Of a stretch of 64,000 nt of DNA, positions 25,699 through 34,389 are shown one piece after another. Made by a program: the position numbers and the translations under genes. This DNA is from Streptacidiphilus pinicola. Its GTDB lineage: Bacteria > Actinomycetota > Actinomycetes > Streptomycetales > Streptomycetaceae. Where the stretch lies: positions 5,538 to 69,537 of the forward strand of contig NZ_QKYN01000053.1 in the NCBI RefSeq assembly GCF_003258295.1, given 5' to 3'. The notes beneath the pieces are model-generated. The model had not been told where the DNA came from. It was given only the letters and a program-made list of their open reading frames with translations, and ran no database searches. The stretch's first letter is position 1. Every line of letters starts with the position of its first letter.

Positions 25699-27477
25699 TC
25701 AGCCGGTGACCTGCAGGGTGAGTTCGTGGTCGTCGAGGTTGGCGCTGCCGGCGTTGTGGGTGACGGCGGTGAACTTCTGTTCCTTGGTGGTGCAGCCGCT
25801 CTGGTAGCAGGCGCCGGGCTGCGCCTTGTACTGCAGTTCGAGGCGTACGCCCTTGCTGCCGCTGCCCATCAGGACCTGACTGGTGGGTCGGCCGCAGAAC
25901 ACCCTGCCCGGGGTGATGGAGTCGGGTTCGCAGGTGAAGTCGGCGAGCTTGCGGCCGTTGTGCACGTTCTCGTAGGCGGTCATCTTGACGAGTTTGTAGG
26001 CGCCGGTGTCGGCGCGCAGGTTCGAGAACAGGGTGTGGCGTGCGTCGTCGGTGTCGAAGGCGGTGATGGCGTTGGTGGTGGTGCCGCCGGGATCCAGGAC
26101 GGTGCGTCGCTCGTCGCGGGTGGTGGCCCAGCGGACGATGACGCCGCCTGCGGAGCTGACGTAGTCGTCGGGTAGGGCGCTGCCGGACGGGGTGGGGATG
26201 GTTTCGACGGTGAACCACGAGAGCATGAGTTTGATCGCGGTGTAGCCGATCATGACGAACTCGACAGTGGCGCCCAGCGGCGGGCAGACCGTGGCGGCGA
26301 CGATGCCGACCAGGGAGAGCGTGTTGACCGCGATGGATTCGGCGTCCTGCTTGTCGATGCCGCTGGCGATGCCGATGACCTCGCCGAGCACGGGGACGCC
26401 GCCGACGACCGCGTAGGCCTTGTCGAGGTTGGTGGCGTTCTTGTCGCTCCAGGTGTGGGAATTGGCCAGGGCGTTGCTCAGCAGCGAGCCCCAGCTGATC
26501 ATCTTCTGGTTGTTGATGGCCTTGAGGGCCTTCTTGACGCCGGAGGTCTTGGTGCTCTTCTCCAGGAAGTCCTCGCTGGTGCTGACCAGGCGGGTCACAT
26601 CTGCTTCAGGCATGGCCTTGCCCGCGGCCGGCCGGGCGGGTGCCGTCGCGCGGAACTCCGCGCTGCCGTCGATGTCCTGCGCGATGTTCATGGAGCGGTC
26701 ATAGGCGTCCTTCCAGTTCACCTTGCACAGGGGGCCGCCGAACTGCTGGCATTGCTCGTTGTAGGTGTCGATCTGGGCCTGGAGCGCCGATCCGATCCCC
26801 GCGGAGCCGGCACCGGCGCGAGTCGCGGAGATGCGTGCCACCGGAGCCTGGTCACTGCTCGGGAACTGTTCGACGACGGTGGCCTGGGTCATGGTCTGGC
26901 CGGCGGAGGGCCAGGGCAGCAGCGTGCGGGTGTGGATGACCTGGTCGCCCACCGTCTCGGTCAGCCGGACCACGAACGTGCCTTGCGCGGCCAGCCCGTC
27001 CATCAACGGAGTGGTGGAGGGGATGTGGAACTGCTTCTCGAGCTGGGCTGCGACCGCGTCCAGGCCGGTGCTGCCGCCGGGGTACGTTACGTCGATCTCG
27101 CGGGGGGTGGAGGTGGTCGGCGTGAAGCCGAGTTGGAGGACGTCGCCGGCGTGCGGGGTCTGGTACCCGGCGGCGTCGGTGCTGTAGTCGATGCTGTCGA
27201 TGTCCGCGTCGGACCGGCTGCTCTCCACTTCAAGGGCGGTCCACTGGTCGTGCTGGGCCGGCCCGTGGACGTTCTTGGGCCAATCGGCGACCGTGCTCAA
27301 CTTCTCGGGCGTGACGCCGAACCAGCCGGTGAACGCCTGGGCGGTAGTGGTGGTCACGGTGATGGTGTCGGCGCCGGGAGCTGCCGGAGTCGGGCTCGCT
27401 TGGGGACTGGTCGCGGCGGTGAGGGCGAGCAGCACTCCGCCGCACAGGGCGGTCCTCACGAGTACAGGAATCCGCAA
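25699..27477 (-). CDS. Large secreted protein with internal hydrophobic helices, possible toxin-like
   Basis: The most likely start is TTG 27477 (GGAG 11 bases upstream), giving 592 residues with a Sec signal peptide (VRTALCGGVLLALTAATSPQ). A soluble region to about 330 is followed by Lys/Asn-rich helices (KKALKAINNQKMISWGSLLSN) and two hydrophobic helical stretches (AYAVVGGVPVLGEVIGIASG, VNTLSLVGIVAATVCPPLGA). The C-terminal beta domain has two Cys pairs and ends LTLQVTG. Hydrophobic hairpins inside a secreted protein recall pore-forming toxins, but no family could be matched. The function is unknown. Confidence 0.6.
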   Translation of the reverse strand: MRIPVLVRTALCGGVLLALTAATSPQASPTPAAPGADTITVTTTTAQAFTGWFGVTPEKLSTVADWPKNVHGPAQHDQWTALEVESSRSDADIDSIDYSTDAAGYQTPHAGDVLQLGFTPTTSTPREIDVTYPGGSTGLDAVAAQLEKQFHIPSTTPLMDGLAAQGTFVVRLTETVGDQVIHTRTLLPWPSAGQTMTQATVVEQFPSSDQAPVARISATRAGAGSAGIGSALQAQIDTYNEQCQQFGGPLCKVNWKDAYDRSMNIAQDIDGSAEFRATAPARPAAGKAMPEADVTRLVSTSEDFLEKSTKTSGVKKALKAINNQKMISWGSLLSNALANSHTWSDKNATNLDKAYAVVGGVPVLGEVIGIASGIDKQDAESIAVNTLSLVGIVAATVCPPLGATVEFVMIGYTAIKLMLSWFTVETIPTPSGSALPDDYVSSAGGVIVRWATTRDERRTVLDPGGTTTNAITAFDTDDARHTLFSNLRADTGAYKLVKMTAYENVHNGRKLADFTCEPDSITPGRVFCGRPTSQVLMGSGSKGVRLELQYKAQPGACYQSGCTTKEQKFTAVTHNAGSANLDDHELTLQVTG

Positions 27478-27595
27478 GTTGCACCTATCTCCTAATTGGG
27501 GCAAGTAGGACGAAGCTAGCTGCGGCAGGATCGATATCGCCGCTCCCGCGCATGCCTTCACCCCAACCAGTGATCACCGACCCCGCCCTGCTGAC

Positions 27596-28648
27596 ATGGC
27601 CCTTCGAAGACGTCTAGTCGTTGCAGTCAGGCCGCCATGGCGGTCACGACCGTTCCCGGTCGCAGAGCCGGTGACCGTCCATGACTACGGCGCCGACAGT
27701 CACCGAAAGGAGCGCATCGCCCATGCGGCCGAGGCGGGCGGCTTCGCCGCAGAGATCGAGGCGCGCACGCCCGACGGCAAGGCTCGCTCCGACGTCCGCA
27801 TCATCGGGGCCGACGGCCGCGAGTTCGGCTTCGAGCCCCAACTGCAGAAGAGCTCGGCGTTAGCGATTCGCCGTCGCGACCGGGCGCGGCGGGACAACGG
27901 GATCCTGCCGGTGTGGCATGTGACCGACCCGTACCACGAGTTGATCGACCAGGCGGCGTGGGCGCGAACCGACAAGGATCTGCCGGCGCAGTACATCCGC
28001 GAGGCTCAGCGCCTGGAGGTCCGCGGGGGCATCTATGAGCTGATCATGGAGAAGTGCGACCGGCGGAGTTCCTCCATCTGCCCGGTCCAGCGCACCGGAC
28101 GCTGCGGCCAGTACCACCCGACCTGGAAGATCGCCGCGCGGCAGCTCGACGATCTCGTCAGGGACATCGCTGCCGGCACCTGGGTGTCCGTGGTGGAGCG
28201 GTTCGGGCGCATCACGCGTTGGTTCTGGACCTCTGAGAAGAACCGCCGCACCTACGTCGACAGCGGCGGTGAGTTCCTGGAATCCGAGCAGGTGATCCGG
28301 GCCAGCGTCCCGCGTCAACGGGACCGTCGCGCCATCGGTCCCCGCGATGTCGAGTGCATCCGCGACCGAACGGAGGCCTTCGTCCCCGGGGAGAAGCAGC
28401 CTCCACGGGACACGGGCGAGTCATTTCGACCCGTGATCACCTTGTCCGCCACCGCCGCGACGGGGAAGCCGGCGGGGCAGGCCTGCGATCTGGACGGCAG
28501 TGAGCGTCTGGAGCTGGCTGCGGCGTTGGGGTGCTCGCCGATGGACATCGGTCCGTGCGGGCGCCGCGGCGCGCCGATCGTTCGGTACGGAGACAAGGCC
28601 CGCGGAACGCTCTGCGTCGACTGCAAGGTGGGGCTGCCGTCGGTTTGA
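27596..28648 (+). CDS. CoiA-like competence/nuclease-domain protein
   Basis: 350 residues if ATG 27596 is used; a GTG near 27671 would give a neater start at VTVHDYGADSHRKERI. The segment SHRKERIAHAAEAGGF, then SDVRIIGADGREFGFEPQLQ, matches CoiA-like proteins, whose D...E-x-Q pattern is of the restriction-endonuclease type. A Cys pair occurs near CPVQRTGRCGQYHPTW and another at CGRRGAPIVRYG...CVDC. In actinobacteria such genes are common on mobile DNA. The N-terminus is shorter than typical, so partial loss is possible. Confidence 0.6.
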   Translation: MALRRRLVVAVRPPWRSRPFPVAEPVTVHDYGADSHRKERIAHAAEAGGFAAEIEARTPDGKARSDVRIIGADGREFGFEPQLQKSSALAIRRRDRARRDNGILPVWHVTDPYHELIDQAAWARTDKDLPAQYIREAQRLEVRGGIYELIMEKCDRRSSSICPVQRTGRCGQYHPTWKIAARQLDDLVRDIAAGTWVSVVERFGRITRWFWTSEKNRRTYVDSGGEFLESEQVIRASVPRQRDRRAIGPRDVECIRDRTEAFVPGEKQPPRDTGESFRPVITLSATAATGKPAGQACDLDGSERLELAAALGCSPMDIGPCGRRGAPIVRYGDKARGTLCVDCKVGLPSV

Positions 28649-28745
28649 CGGCAGGGCCGCACCCGGGGTCGTCGGCATGGCTTCCGCTGTCGTCGCCTTC
28701 GTCTTGACCTTGGCCCAGAAAGGTATTCGCTGGTATTCTCCCACC

Positions 28746-29009
28746 ATGGCTGACACGACCATCAAGATCAGCGAAGAGGTGCGCGACCATCTGCGCGAGG
28801 TTGCCGAGGAACGCGGCATCTCGACGCGCGCGCTGGTCGAGGAGCTCGCAGCCTCGCTGCAGACCAAGTCCGAGCGCGAGGCCGCGGTGCAGCGCAACAT
28901 CGCCACCGTCCGCGAACGGTTCGGTGTCGAGCTCACCCCGGAGGGCATCGCCGCGACCCGCAGCAAGCTCGACCAGCTCCGCGAGCAGGCCCGGGGCCGC
29001 GCCGCGTGA
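28746..29009 (+). CDS. VapB-like antitoxin
   Basis: 87 residues from ATG 28746. The N-terminal ribbon-helix-helix region (MADTTIKISEEVRDHLREVAEERGIS) binds DNA in this family, and the Arg-rich C-terminus neutralises the toxin. The stop overlaps the next start by four bases (GTGA), typical of toxin-antitoxin operons. Two GGTATTC words ten bases apart, immediately upstream, may be the operator. Confidence 0.72.
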   Translation: MADTTIKISEEVRDHLREVAEERGISTRALVEELAASLQTKSEREAAVQRNIATVRERFGVELTPEGIAATRSKLDQLREQARGRAA

Positions 29010-29401
29010 TCGTCCTGGACCACACCACGGCCCCACTGGCTACGCGCCATCCGACGCTGCTGGGCATCGCGGCCAGCGCCCCGATAGACCCGCGGGACCG
29101 GGTCGTCATCCCACTGCTCTGCCTGGTCTCAGCACTGGGTGACAAGCAGGCCGGCCTGGTGGCGAACGATCTCGGCGCCCTGGAGGGCCTCGACTTCGCG
29201 CCGCTCGACTTCACGGCATTCCACCACGTCGAGCAGCTCGCTGCCGCCGGGGCTCCTTGGGGCCTCGGGCACGCAGTCCATGTCGTTCAAGCCTCCGGGC
29301 CGCGGGCGCACGACCGGTACGACTCGGTGATCATCACGACCGACCCCGACGCCTACTCACGCTTCACGGGCATCGTGGCCATCGACCTGGCCGGCCTGTA
29401 A
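29006..29401 (+). CDS. VapC-like PIN-domain toxin (putative)
   Basis: 131 residues from GTG 29006, starting MIVLDHTTAPLATRHPTL. The N-terminal IVLD Asp and the late DRYDSVIITTDPDAY Asp pair fit a PIN nuclease site, though the central Glu/Asp is less clear. It is coupled to the antitoxin gene. PIN toxins cut RNA and stabilise plasmids. A 44-bp piece spanning the antitoxin-toxin junction recurs at 31487-31530. Confidence 0.62.
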   Translation: MIVLDHTTAPLATRHPTLLGIAASAPIDPRDRVVIPLLCLVSALGDKQAGLVANDLGALEGLDFAPLDFTAFHHVEQLAAAGAPWGLGHAVHVVQASGPRAHDRYDSVIITTDPDAYSRFTGIVAIDLAGL

Positions 29402-29436
29402 CAGGTGGCCAGACCGCTCCCGCTTGCGGACTGGGC

Positions 29437-30609
29437 TCAGGAGATGCGTCGCAGGTACACGCCGGCGGCGTCCCTGTCTGGGGTGCTCTCGCAGGCGTAG
29501 TTCTGGGTGGCGGGCTGGCCGGTGACCAGGGAGAGACAGCGCCCGAGGCCGAGCTGGCCGTAGTAGTTGGGGTGGAAGGACTCCTGCAGCGAAGGCTGGT
29601 CCACCCCTGCGAGGAAGCGGGTCCATTCGCTGGTGGCCGGGGACGGCCCCTGGCCGGGTGTGGCGAGCCGTGCGTGCTTGGTGCACACCTCGTGGGCCTG
29701 CAGGAAGTCCCGCAGGTCGAGGAACTGCACTCCGCGGCTTGCCGCGACCTGGGCGAGGTGCCGGGCGATCTGCGGGACGAGCTGGAACCGGGCCCAGTGC
29801 GAGTCGTCGTCGCGCAGCGGGCAGCCGCCCAGCAAGGTACGGTCCCAACCGCTCTGCGGGTACCGGTAGTCGGAAGCGCGCGGGATCGGGGAGGGGTAGG
29901 ACTGCAGCACGAACCGGTAGCTGGAGGGTGCGCGGCCGGCGGCGGACATCACGGCGTGGATCTCGTCGATCGCTTTGCCGACGTTCCCCATCACCTTGTC
30001 GATCTTCTCGTCGATCTCCCGCTGCTGGCCCGGTTGGCAGGGCGTCTCGAGGTATTCGTAGTGCCAGACGCAGGTCTCGATGACGTCCTTGAAGTCGAGG
30101 TCGTTGCCGCCGATCGACAGGGCGATCACCCTAACGTCGTAGCGGGCGGCAATTTGCGCCAGCTGGTCGGCCTGGGGCGCCTCGCGCTTGAAGGCTTTGC
30201 CGCCGTGGCTTGTCCGGAAGATGTTGATCGTGCTCGCGCCCGAACAGGCGATGTTCAGCGCGCGGCTGGGGCCGAAGGCGCTGCGGATCTCTGCCGAGTC
30301 GGAGCGGTCGCAGCCGTTGCGGTAGCTCGCTCCGTAGACGCGCTCCGGGTCGTAGCCGTTGCCCGTCCAGGCGCGGTCGGTGCCCGCCCGGCTGCCGCTG
30401 GACGTGTCACTGTTTCCGGCCCAGCGTCCACCCTCACCGGAGATGTAGCTGTCCCCCATCGAGACCATGACGGGTGGCCCGGCGCTCGGACTGTGGGCCT
30501 GCGCGGGCACGGTGGCGCCCACGAGGCAGGTGGCGGCGAGGGGAAGCGCGAGCACGGCGGCAGAGAACCGCCTCAGGCCGCGGAGGCCGATGGCTCTAAT
30601 TTCTGACAT
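29437..30609 (-). CDS. Secreted SGNH/GDSL hydrolase
   Basis: 390 residues from ATG 30609, with an N-terminal signal peptide (LRRFSAAVLALPLAATCLVGA, cut near AQA). Block I MVSMGDSYISGEGGRW holds the nucleophile Ser, block III has SIGGNDLDF (Gly/Asn oxyanion), and block V QESFHPNYYGQLGLG holds the Asp/His pair in FHPNxxG. SGNH enzymes are exported lipases or esterases. It probably forms an operon with the secreted protein at 30717-31259, upstream on the same strand. Confidence 0.85.
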   Translation of the reverse strand: MSEIRAIGLRGLRRFSAAVLALPLAATCLVGATVPAQAHSPSAGPPVMVSMGDSYISGEGGRWAGNSDTSSGSRAGTDRAWTGNGYDPERVYGASYRNGCDRSDSAEIRSAFGPSRALNIACSGASTINIFRTSHGGKAFKREAPQADQLAQIAARYDVRVIALSIGGNDLDFKDVIETCVWHYEYLETPCQPGQQREIDEKIDKVMGNVGKAIDEIHAVMSAAGRAPSSYRFVLQSYPSPIPRASDYRYPQSGWDRTLLGGCPLRDDDSHWARFQLVPQIARHLAQVAASRGVQFLDLRDFLQAHEVCTKHARLATPGQGPSPATSEWTRFLAGVDQPSLQESFHPNYYGQLGLGRCLSLVTGQPATQNYACESTPDRDAAGVYLRRIS

Positions 30610-30716
30610 GGTGACACTCCTGACTGGGCCCGCGCTGCACCGGACTGCAGGGCACGACGGCGCGGGCGGAGAGCTCAGACCGGGGCATGGCAAGATCGCA
30701 CACGAACTTACTGCCG

Positions 30717-31259
30717 TCAGGGGCCGACTCTGTCGTAGCTGAGCGCGGTGTAACCGACGCTGTCGGAGTAGATCTGTGAGGTGCTGGCCGCCCCGTAGGA
30801 GTTGACGGCCTCGGCCTGCAGCCGGATCGTGGTCGGGCCGGTGACCTTGATCAGCTCGCTGATCGGTGCGGTGGCGTTGCCACCATCCAGTGCGTTGTCC
30901 GTACGGTTGTCGATGATCTGATAGACGAGCCGTTCGCTCTGCGGCACCTCGGCGCCGGAGGTGGCATCCCACAGTCGCGCGACGATGTAGGAGTTGAACG
31001 GCGCGTTGCCGATGAGACGTCCGCGGACGTCCGCGTCGAGTTCGTAGGTGCCGGCCCTGGGCAGGGTGACCTCCAGCGGGGTGTCGGTCCAGCCGCCCGG
31101 AGCGCCTGCTGGCAAGTTCATGGCCGTGCCCAGCTTCGCGATGCCGCTGGCGCCAGGGCACCGCGGTGCCGCACTCGCAGTGCCGGCTGCGGCCGCGAGG
31201 GACACCGCGCTCCCCAGCAACACACTGATGGCAATGCGGCTCGTAGGCCGGATTGGCAT
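30717..31259 (-). CDS. Small secreted beta-rich protein
   Basis: 180 residues from ATG 31259, with a Sec signal peptide (ISVLLGSAVSLAAAAGTASA). The mature part has alternating beta strands (GTYELDADVRGRLIG, SYIVARLWDATSGAEVP, TTIRLQAEAVNSYG) like a small beta-sandwich carbohydrate- or wall-binding domain. It lies upstream of the SGNH hydrolase, so a joint extracellular role is likely. Family not identified. Confidence 0.65.
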   Translation of the reverse strand: MPIRPTSRIAISVLLGSAVSLAAAAGTASAAPRCPGASGIAKLGTAMNLPAGAPGGWTDTPLEVTLPRAGTYELDADVRGRLIGNAPFNSYIVARLWDATSGAEVPQSERLVYQIIDNRTDNALDGGNATAPISELIKVTGPTTIRLQAEAVNSYGAASTSQIYSDSVGYTALSYDRVGP

Positions 31260-31486
31260 GGTTCCTCCGTAGAGATGGCGACCGGATCAATAGTCAATCC
31301 AGCAAAGCGGCGCAGAAAATTACCCCTGCTGGACTTGTTCGTGCACGTTATCCAGTCAGTGGTGGAATTCCGAAATTTCGACCAGAGTTGCTCCCTCCCT
31401 CCCCATTTCGTTCGTCAGGAACTGAGTGGGCAGGGAGCGAGCGAGGAAGCGTGCGGAGCGGCGCGGCGACCGCCAGACGCAACCTT

Positions 31487-31530
31487 CGCGAGCAGGCCCG
31501 GGGCCGCGCGGCGTGATCGTCCTGGGCCAC
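31487..31530 (+). repeat. Partial duplicate of antitoxin-toxin junction
   Basis: These 44 bases match 28980-29023 at 42 positions. The source covers the last codons of the VapB-like gene (REQARGRAA), its stop and the first codons of the toxin. No other part of the toxin-antitoxin operon is present, so this is a recombination scar. Confidence 0.85.
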
Positions 31531-31571
31531 CCCCATCCAGGCGCCCGAGAGGGCCGTCGGCTGAACCTCCG

Positions 31572-31790
31572 TCACCGGCCCTGCAGGTACGCCCGGCGAG
31601 CCAGGACGAGGTGGCGCCAGCGCTGCCGGATGATGTCCTCGCCGTCGAGACAGCGCACCGGCTGCGCACCATTGGCCCGCGGCAGGTCAGCCATGAAAGC
31701 GCCGATGTCCGCGAGGTAGGCGAAGTCCCAGCCGGCGGTGCGCCGCTGGAGCTCGGCCACAGCCTGCTCGACGTCCGCGTGGTCCGTCAC
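31572..31790 (-). pseudogene. 3' part of an unrecognised gene
   Basis: GTG 31790 opens VTDHADVEQAVAELQRRTAG, then WRHLVLARRAYLQGR. The same frame stays open and protein-like upstream to about 31910 (EARYRGLAAEIEQAGVSALG) but offers no start, so the true gene was longer at its 5' end. It is a truncated or rearranged gene of unknown function. Confidence 0.4.
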
Positions 31791-31929
31791 GGCGTAGTGG
31801 AAGCCGCGGGCGAGCAGCAGGTCGGCGCCGAGAGCGGAGACGCCCGCCTGCTCGATCTCCGCGGCGAGCCCGCGGTAGCGGGCCTCAAACGGGCTCGCCC
31901 GGGCACCGAAGTGCCCGGCCCAGCGTCAG

Positions 31930-32091
31930 CCCACGCAGGTCCGCGACCCGCTGGAGCCGACCGCGACACGGAACTGCCCGCACTGCCAGCAGCCGATCAC
32001 GATCGTCGCGCTGCTGGCCACCCCAGAGGCCGCTCGGCCGACCACGCCCCGTCACCGCACCGACGTCGTCCCGCTGCGGCGGACCCCATGA
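31930..32091 (+). pseudogene. Tail of a small zinc-ribbon protein
   Basis: The plus-strand frame reads RNCPHCQQPITIVALLATPE and ends at TGA 32089. Only one CxxC and no start are present, so this is a fragment. It abuts the other truncated gene, head to head, suggesting a recombination junction near 31925. Confidence 0.35.
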
Positions 32092-32106
32092 CCCGCAGGT
32101 CGGTGG

Positions 32107-32619
32107 TCACTCGAACGGCTCGTCGCTCCAGCGGAACCAAGCTCGATCACCGTCGATATGCAGCAAGAACTCCGCAACCGGGCCAGCAGGGGCAACCAAC
32201 TGGAACGTCTCCCTGATCTCGCGGAACACCGCATCCCACTCGTCGAGGTCTTCCTCCTCGACGAGCGCGAGTTCACGGTCGAACAGCGGCTTAACGTCGG
32301 CGAATCCCCCTGCCGGAACGAAGCGCCCGGACAGCCAGGGGAAGTCGCCCTCCTCGATGACGATCTCGCCGACGACCTCTTCCGCCCGGCGAAGCTGCCA
32401 GACATCCCCTTCGTTCCACACACCAGCCGGCTCTCCAAAGACACGGGACCGCACGCAGCCTGCCATCCGGGTCTGACACTGGCGCGGCGAGGGTCCAACT
32501 GCTCCGTCAAAGACCACCAGGGCCTGGCGACTTTCGGTCGCCAGGCCCTCAACCCGTCGCTGCCCGCTCCCCAGATTCCCCACTTCGTTGCCCATCGGAC
32601 GAACTGAGGCGACCAGCAT
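32107..32619 (-). CDS. Hypothetical protein
   Basis: Up to 170 residues. The first half is Arg/Ser/Gly-rich, while the second half (VVGEIVIEEGDFPWLSGRFVPAGGF, ALVEEEDLDEWDAVFREIRET) is clearly protein-like, so the true start is probably an internal GTG or ATG near 32415-32450. It is acidic and soluble. The gene ends near the left end of the ISL3 element and its own 5' region may have been affected by the insertion. Confidence 0.5.
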   Translation of the reverse strand: MLVASVRPMGNEVGNLGSGQRRVEGLATESRQALVVFDGAVGPSPRQCQTRMAGCVRSRVFGEPAGVWNEGDVWQLRRAEEVVGEIVIEEGDFPWLSGRFVPAGGFADVKPLFDRELALVEEEDLDEWDAVFREIRETFQLVAPAGPVAEFLLHIDGDRAWFRWSDEPFE

Positions 32620-32632
32620 CCCCGGTCAATTT

Positions 32633-34335
32633 CGAGGGTCTGACAGGAGTTCCGTGAAACGCCAGGTCAGGGCCGTGCATGCAGGATCGTTTCCTTATGG
32701 GATCACCTCCTCATGGAGCCTGGTGCCATCGAGCAGGTGCTGTTTCACGGAGCCGTTGTTGAGCTGAAGCAGCTGAGCATCTGCGCTGATCTGGTCACCG
32801 CGGAGATGACGGCTCGGGGCGATCCGCCCCCGTGCCCGGATTGCTCCGTCCGCGCGAAGCGCGTCCACTCCTGGTACTGGCGCACTCTCGCTGAACGGCC
32901 CTTGATCGGCAGGCGGCTGACGATACGCCTTTGCGTGCGGCGCTTCTTCTGCGACCGTCGTCAGTGTCGTCGGCTGACTTTCGTCGAGCAGGTCCAGGGC
33001 CTGAGCGAGCGCCACCGCCGGTCCGCCCTCGGGTTGAAGCTGTGGCTGCAGGCGATCGCCACCGAGCTCGGAGGTCGCCCGGGGGAACGCCTCTGCCGGA
33101 GGATCAATCTGCAGGCCAGCCGCACCCAGTTGCTGGGACTCCTGCTGGCACCGGAGGTCCAACAGCAGGCCCCCCGCGTTCTGGGCGTCGACGAGTTCGC
33201 GTTCCGCAGGGGCAAGACCTACGGCACTGTGCTCGTGGACATCGAGGCCGGCCGTGTCGTAGACGTGCTGCCCGACCGCACCTCGGAGACGTTCGCGGAC
33301 TGGCTGCGGAGCCACCCCGGGGTTGAGGTCGTCTGCCGGGACCGGGCCACCGCCTACACGAAGGCGATCAAGGAAGCCGCACCGCATGCCACCGAGGTCG
33401 CCGACCGTTGGCACCTCTTGCAGAACCTGGCCGCCGCAGTCGAGAAGACCTGCCACCAGCACCGCTCCTGCCTGCGCAAGAGCATCGAACAGCACGAGCC
33501 GCCCGAACCGCCGGCCATCGATCTGCCGCCGCTTCAACTGCCCCGCACCCCGATCGTCGAGCGCACCCGCGACCGCTATGCGGATGTGCACCGACTGCTG
33601 GACGAGAAATGGACGATCAGCGCGATCGCCCGCCAACTCGGCCTGGATCGCAAGACGATCCGACATTTCAGGGAGACCAGCCTGGACGAACTCCTGGCCC
33701 GAGCCTGCGACCGCAGCCCCAACGGCGTCCTGGACCCTTTCAAGCCGTACCTGAACAGCCGCTTCGTCGCCGAATGCACCACCAGCCGGCAGCTGTTCAC
33801 CGAGATCTGCGCTCGCGGCTACCACGGCGGTTACTCGACTCTCAACGCTTACCTGGCCAAGCTCCGCACCGGCACCGCCGAACCCGTCCGCGCAGAGATC
33901 CCCAGCCCCCGCCGCATCACCTCCTGGATCATGCGACCTCGCGAGACACTCAGCGAACGGGACGAAGAGCGCCTGCTCGACGTCAAGATCGCCTGCCCAG
34001 ACATCGCCCGTGTCTGCGACCTCGCGAGGGTCTTCCGTGACTTGGTCGTCAACCGTCGCGGGCGACTCCTGCCGGACTGGATCCGCCAGGCCGAACAAGA
34101 CGCCCCCGCACCGATGAGCTCGTTCGCCGGCTTCCTGCGCCAGGACCTCGACGCCGTCACCGCTGGCCTCACCCTCGAATGGAGCTCGGGCAAGGTCGAA
34201 GGGCACGTCAACCGGATCAAGACCCTCAAGCGAGCAATGTACGGACGGGCCACCTTCCGACTACTGCGGACCCGGATCCTCACCGGTGCGCAGCCCCTGG
34301 CTGGTCACGGAATCCAGCCGGCTGTCACTCGCTCA
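32633..34335 (+). mobile_element. ISL3-family insertion sequence
   Basis: The element contains one transposase. Imperfect inverted ends can be aligned: the left end near 32635-32668 and the complement of 34293-34332 share TGACAG and TTCCGTGA at matching positions. No clear target duplication is visible. The right end falls inside the coding frame of the gene at 34305-35039, showing that it has replaced that gene's original C-terminus. Confidence 0.6.
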
Positions 34336-34389
34336 GGCACCGAGAAATCGGTCCGGCAGTCAGGACAGTCGGCCCGTCCGAACACGTAA
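32713..34389 (+). CDS. ISL3-family transposase
   Basis: 558 residues from ATG 32713. An N-terminal zinc ribbon (PPPCPDCS and FFCDRRQCRRLTF) is followed by an HTH, then the ISL3 DDE core: VLGVDEFAFRRGKTYGTVLVD (first Asp), VCRDRATAYTKAIKEAAP (second Asp), and EWSSGKVEGHVNRIKTLKRAMYG (Glu). All catalytic positions are present, so it may be active. The last ~25 residues read past the inverted repeat into flanking DNA, so the original stop may have been lost. Confidence 0.88.
   Translation: MEPGAIEQVLFHGAVVELKQLSICADLVTAEMTARGDPPPCPDCSVRAKRVHSWYWRTLAERPLIGRRLTIRLCVRRFFCDRRQCRRLTFVEQVQGLSERHRRSALGLKLWLQAIATELGGRPGERLCRRINLQASRTQLLGLLLAPEVQQQAPRVLGVDEFAFRRGKTYGTVLVDIEAGRVVDVLPDRTSETFADWLRSHPGVEVVCRDRATAYTKAIKEAAPHATEVADRWHLLQNLAAAVEKTCHQHRSCLRKSIEQHEPPEPPAIDLPPLQLPRTPIVERTRDRYADVHRLLDEKWTISAIARQLGLDRKTIRHFRETSLDELLARACDRSPNGVLDPFKPYLNSRFVAECTTSRQLFTEICARGYHGGYSTLNAYLAKLRTGTAEPVRAEIPSPRRITSWIMRPRETLSERDEERLLDVKIACPDIARVCDLARVFRDLVVNRRGRLLPDWIRQAEQDAPAPMSSFAGFLRQDLDAVTAGLTLEWSSGKVEGHVNRIKTLKRAMYGRATFRLLRTRILTGAQPLAGHGIQPAVTRSGTEKSVRQSGQSARPNT

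Noticed and set aside
32695..34206. A 503-residue minus-strand frame opposite the transposase
   Set aside because: ISL3 transposase with all catalytic residues is on the plus strand; the opposite frame is a mirror effect.
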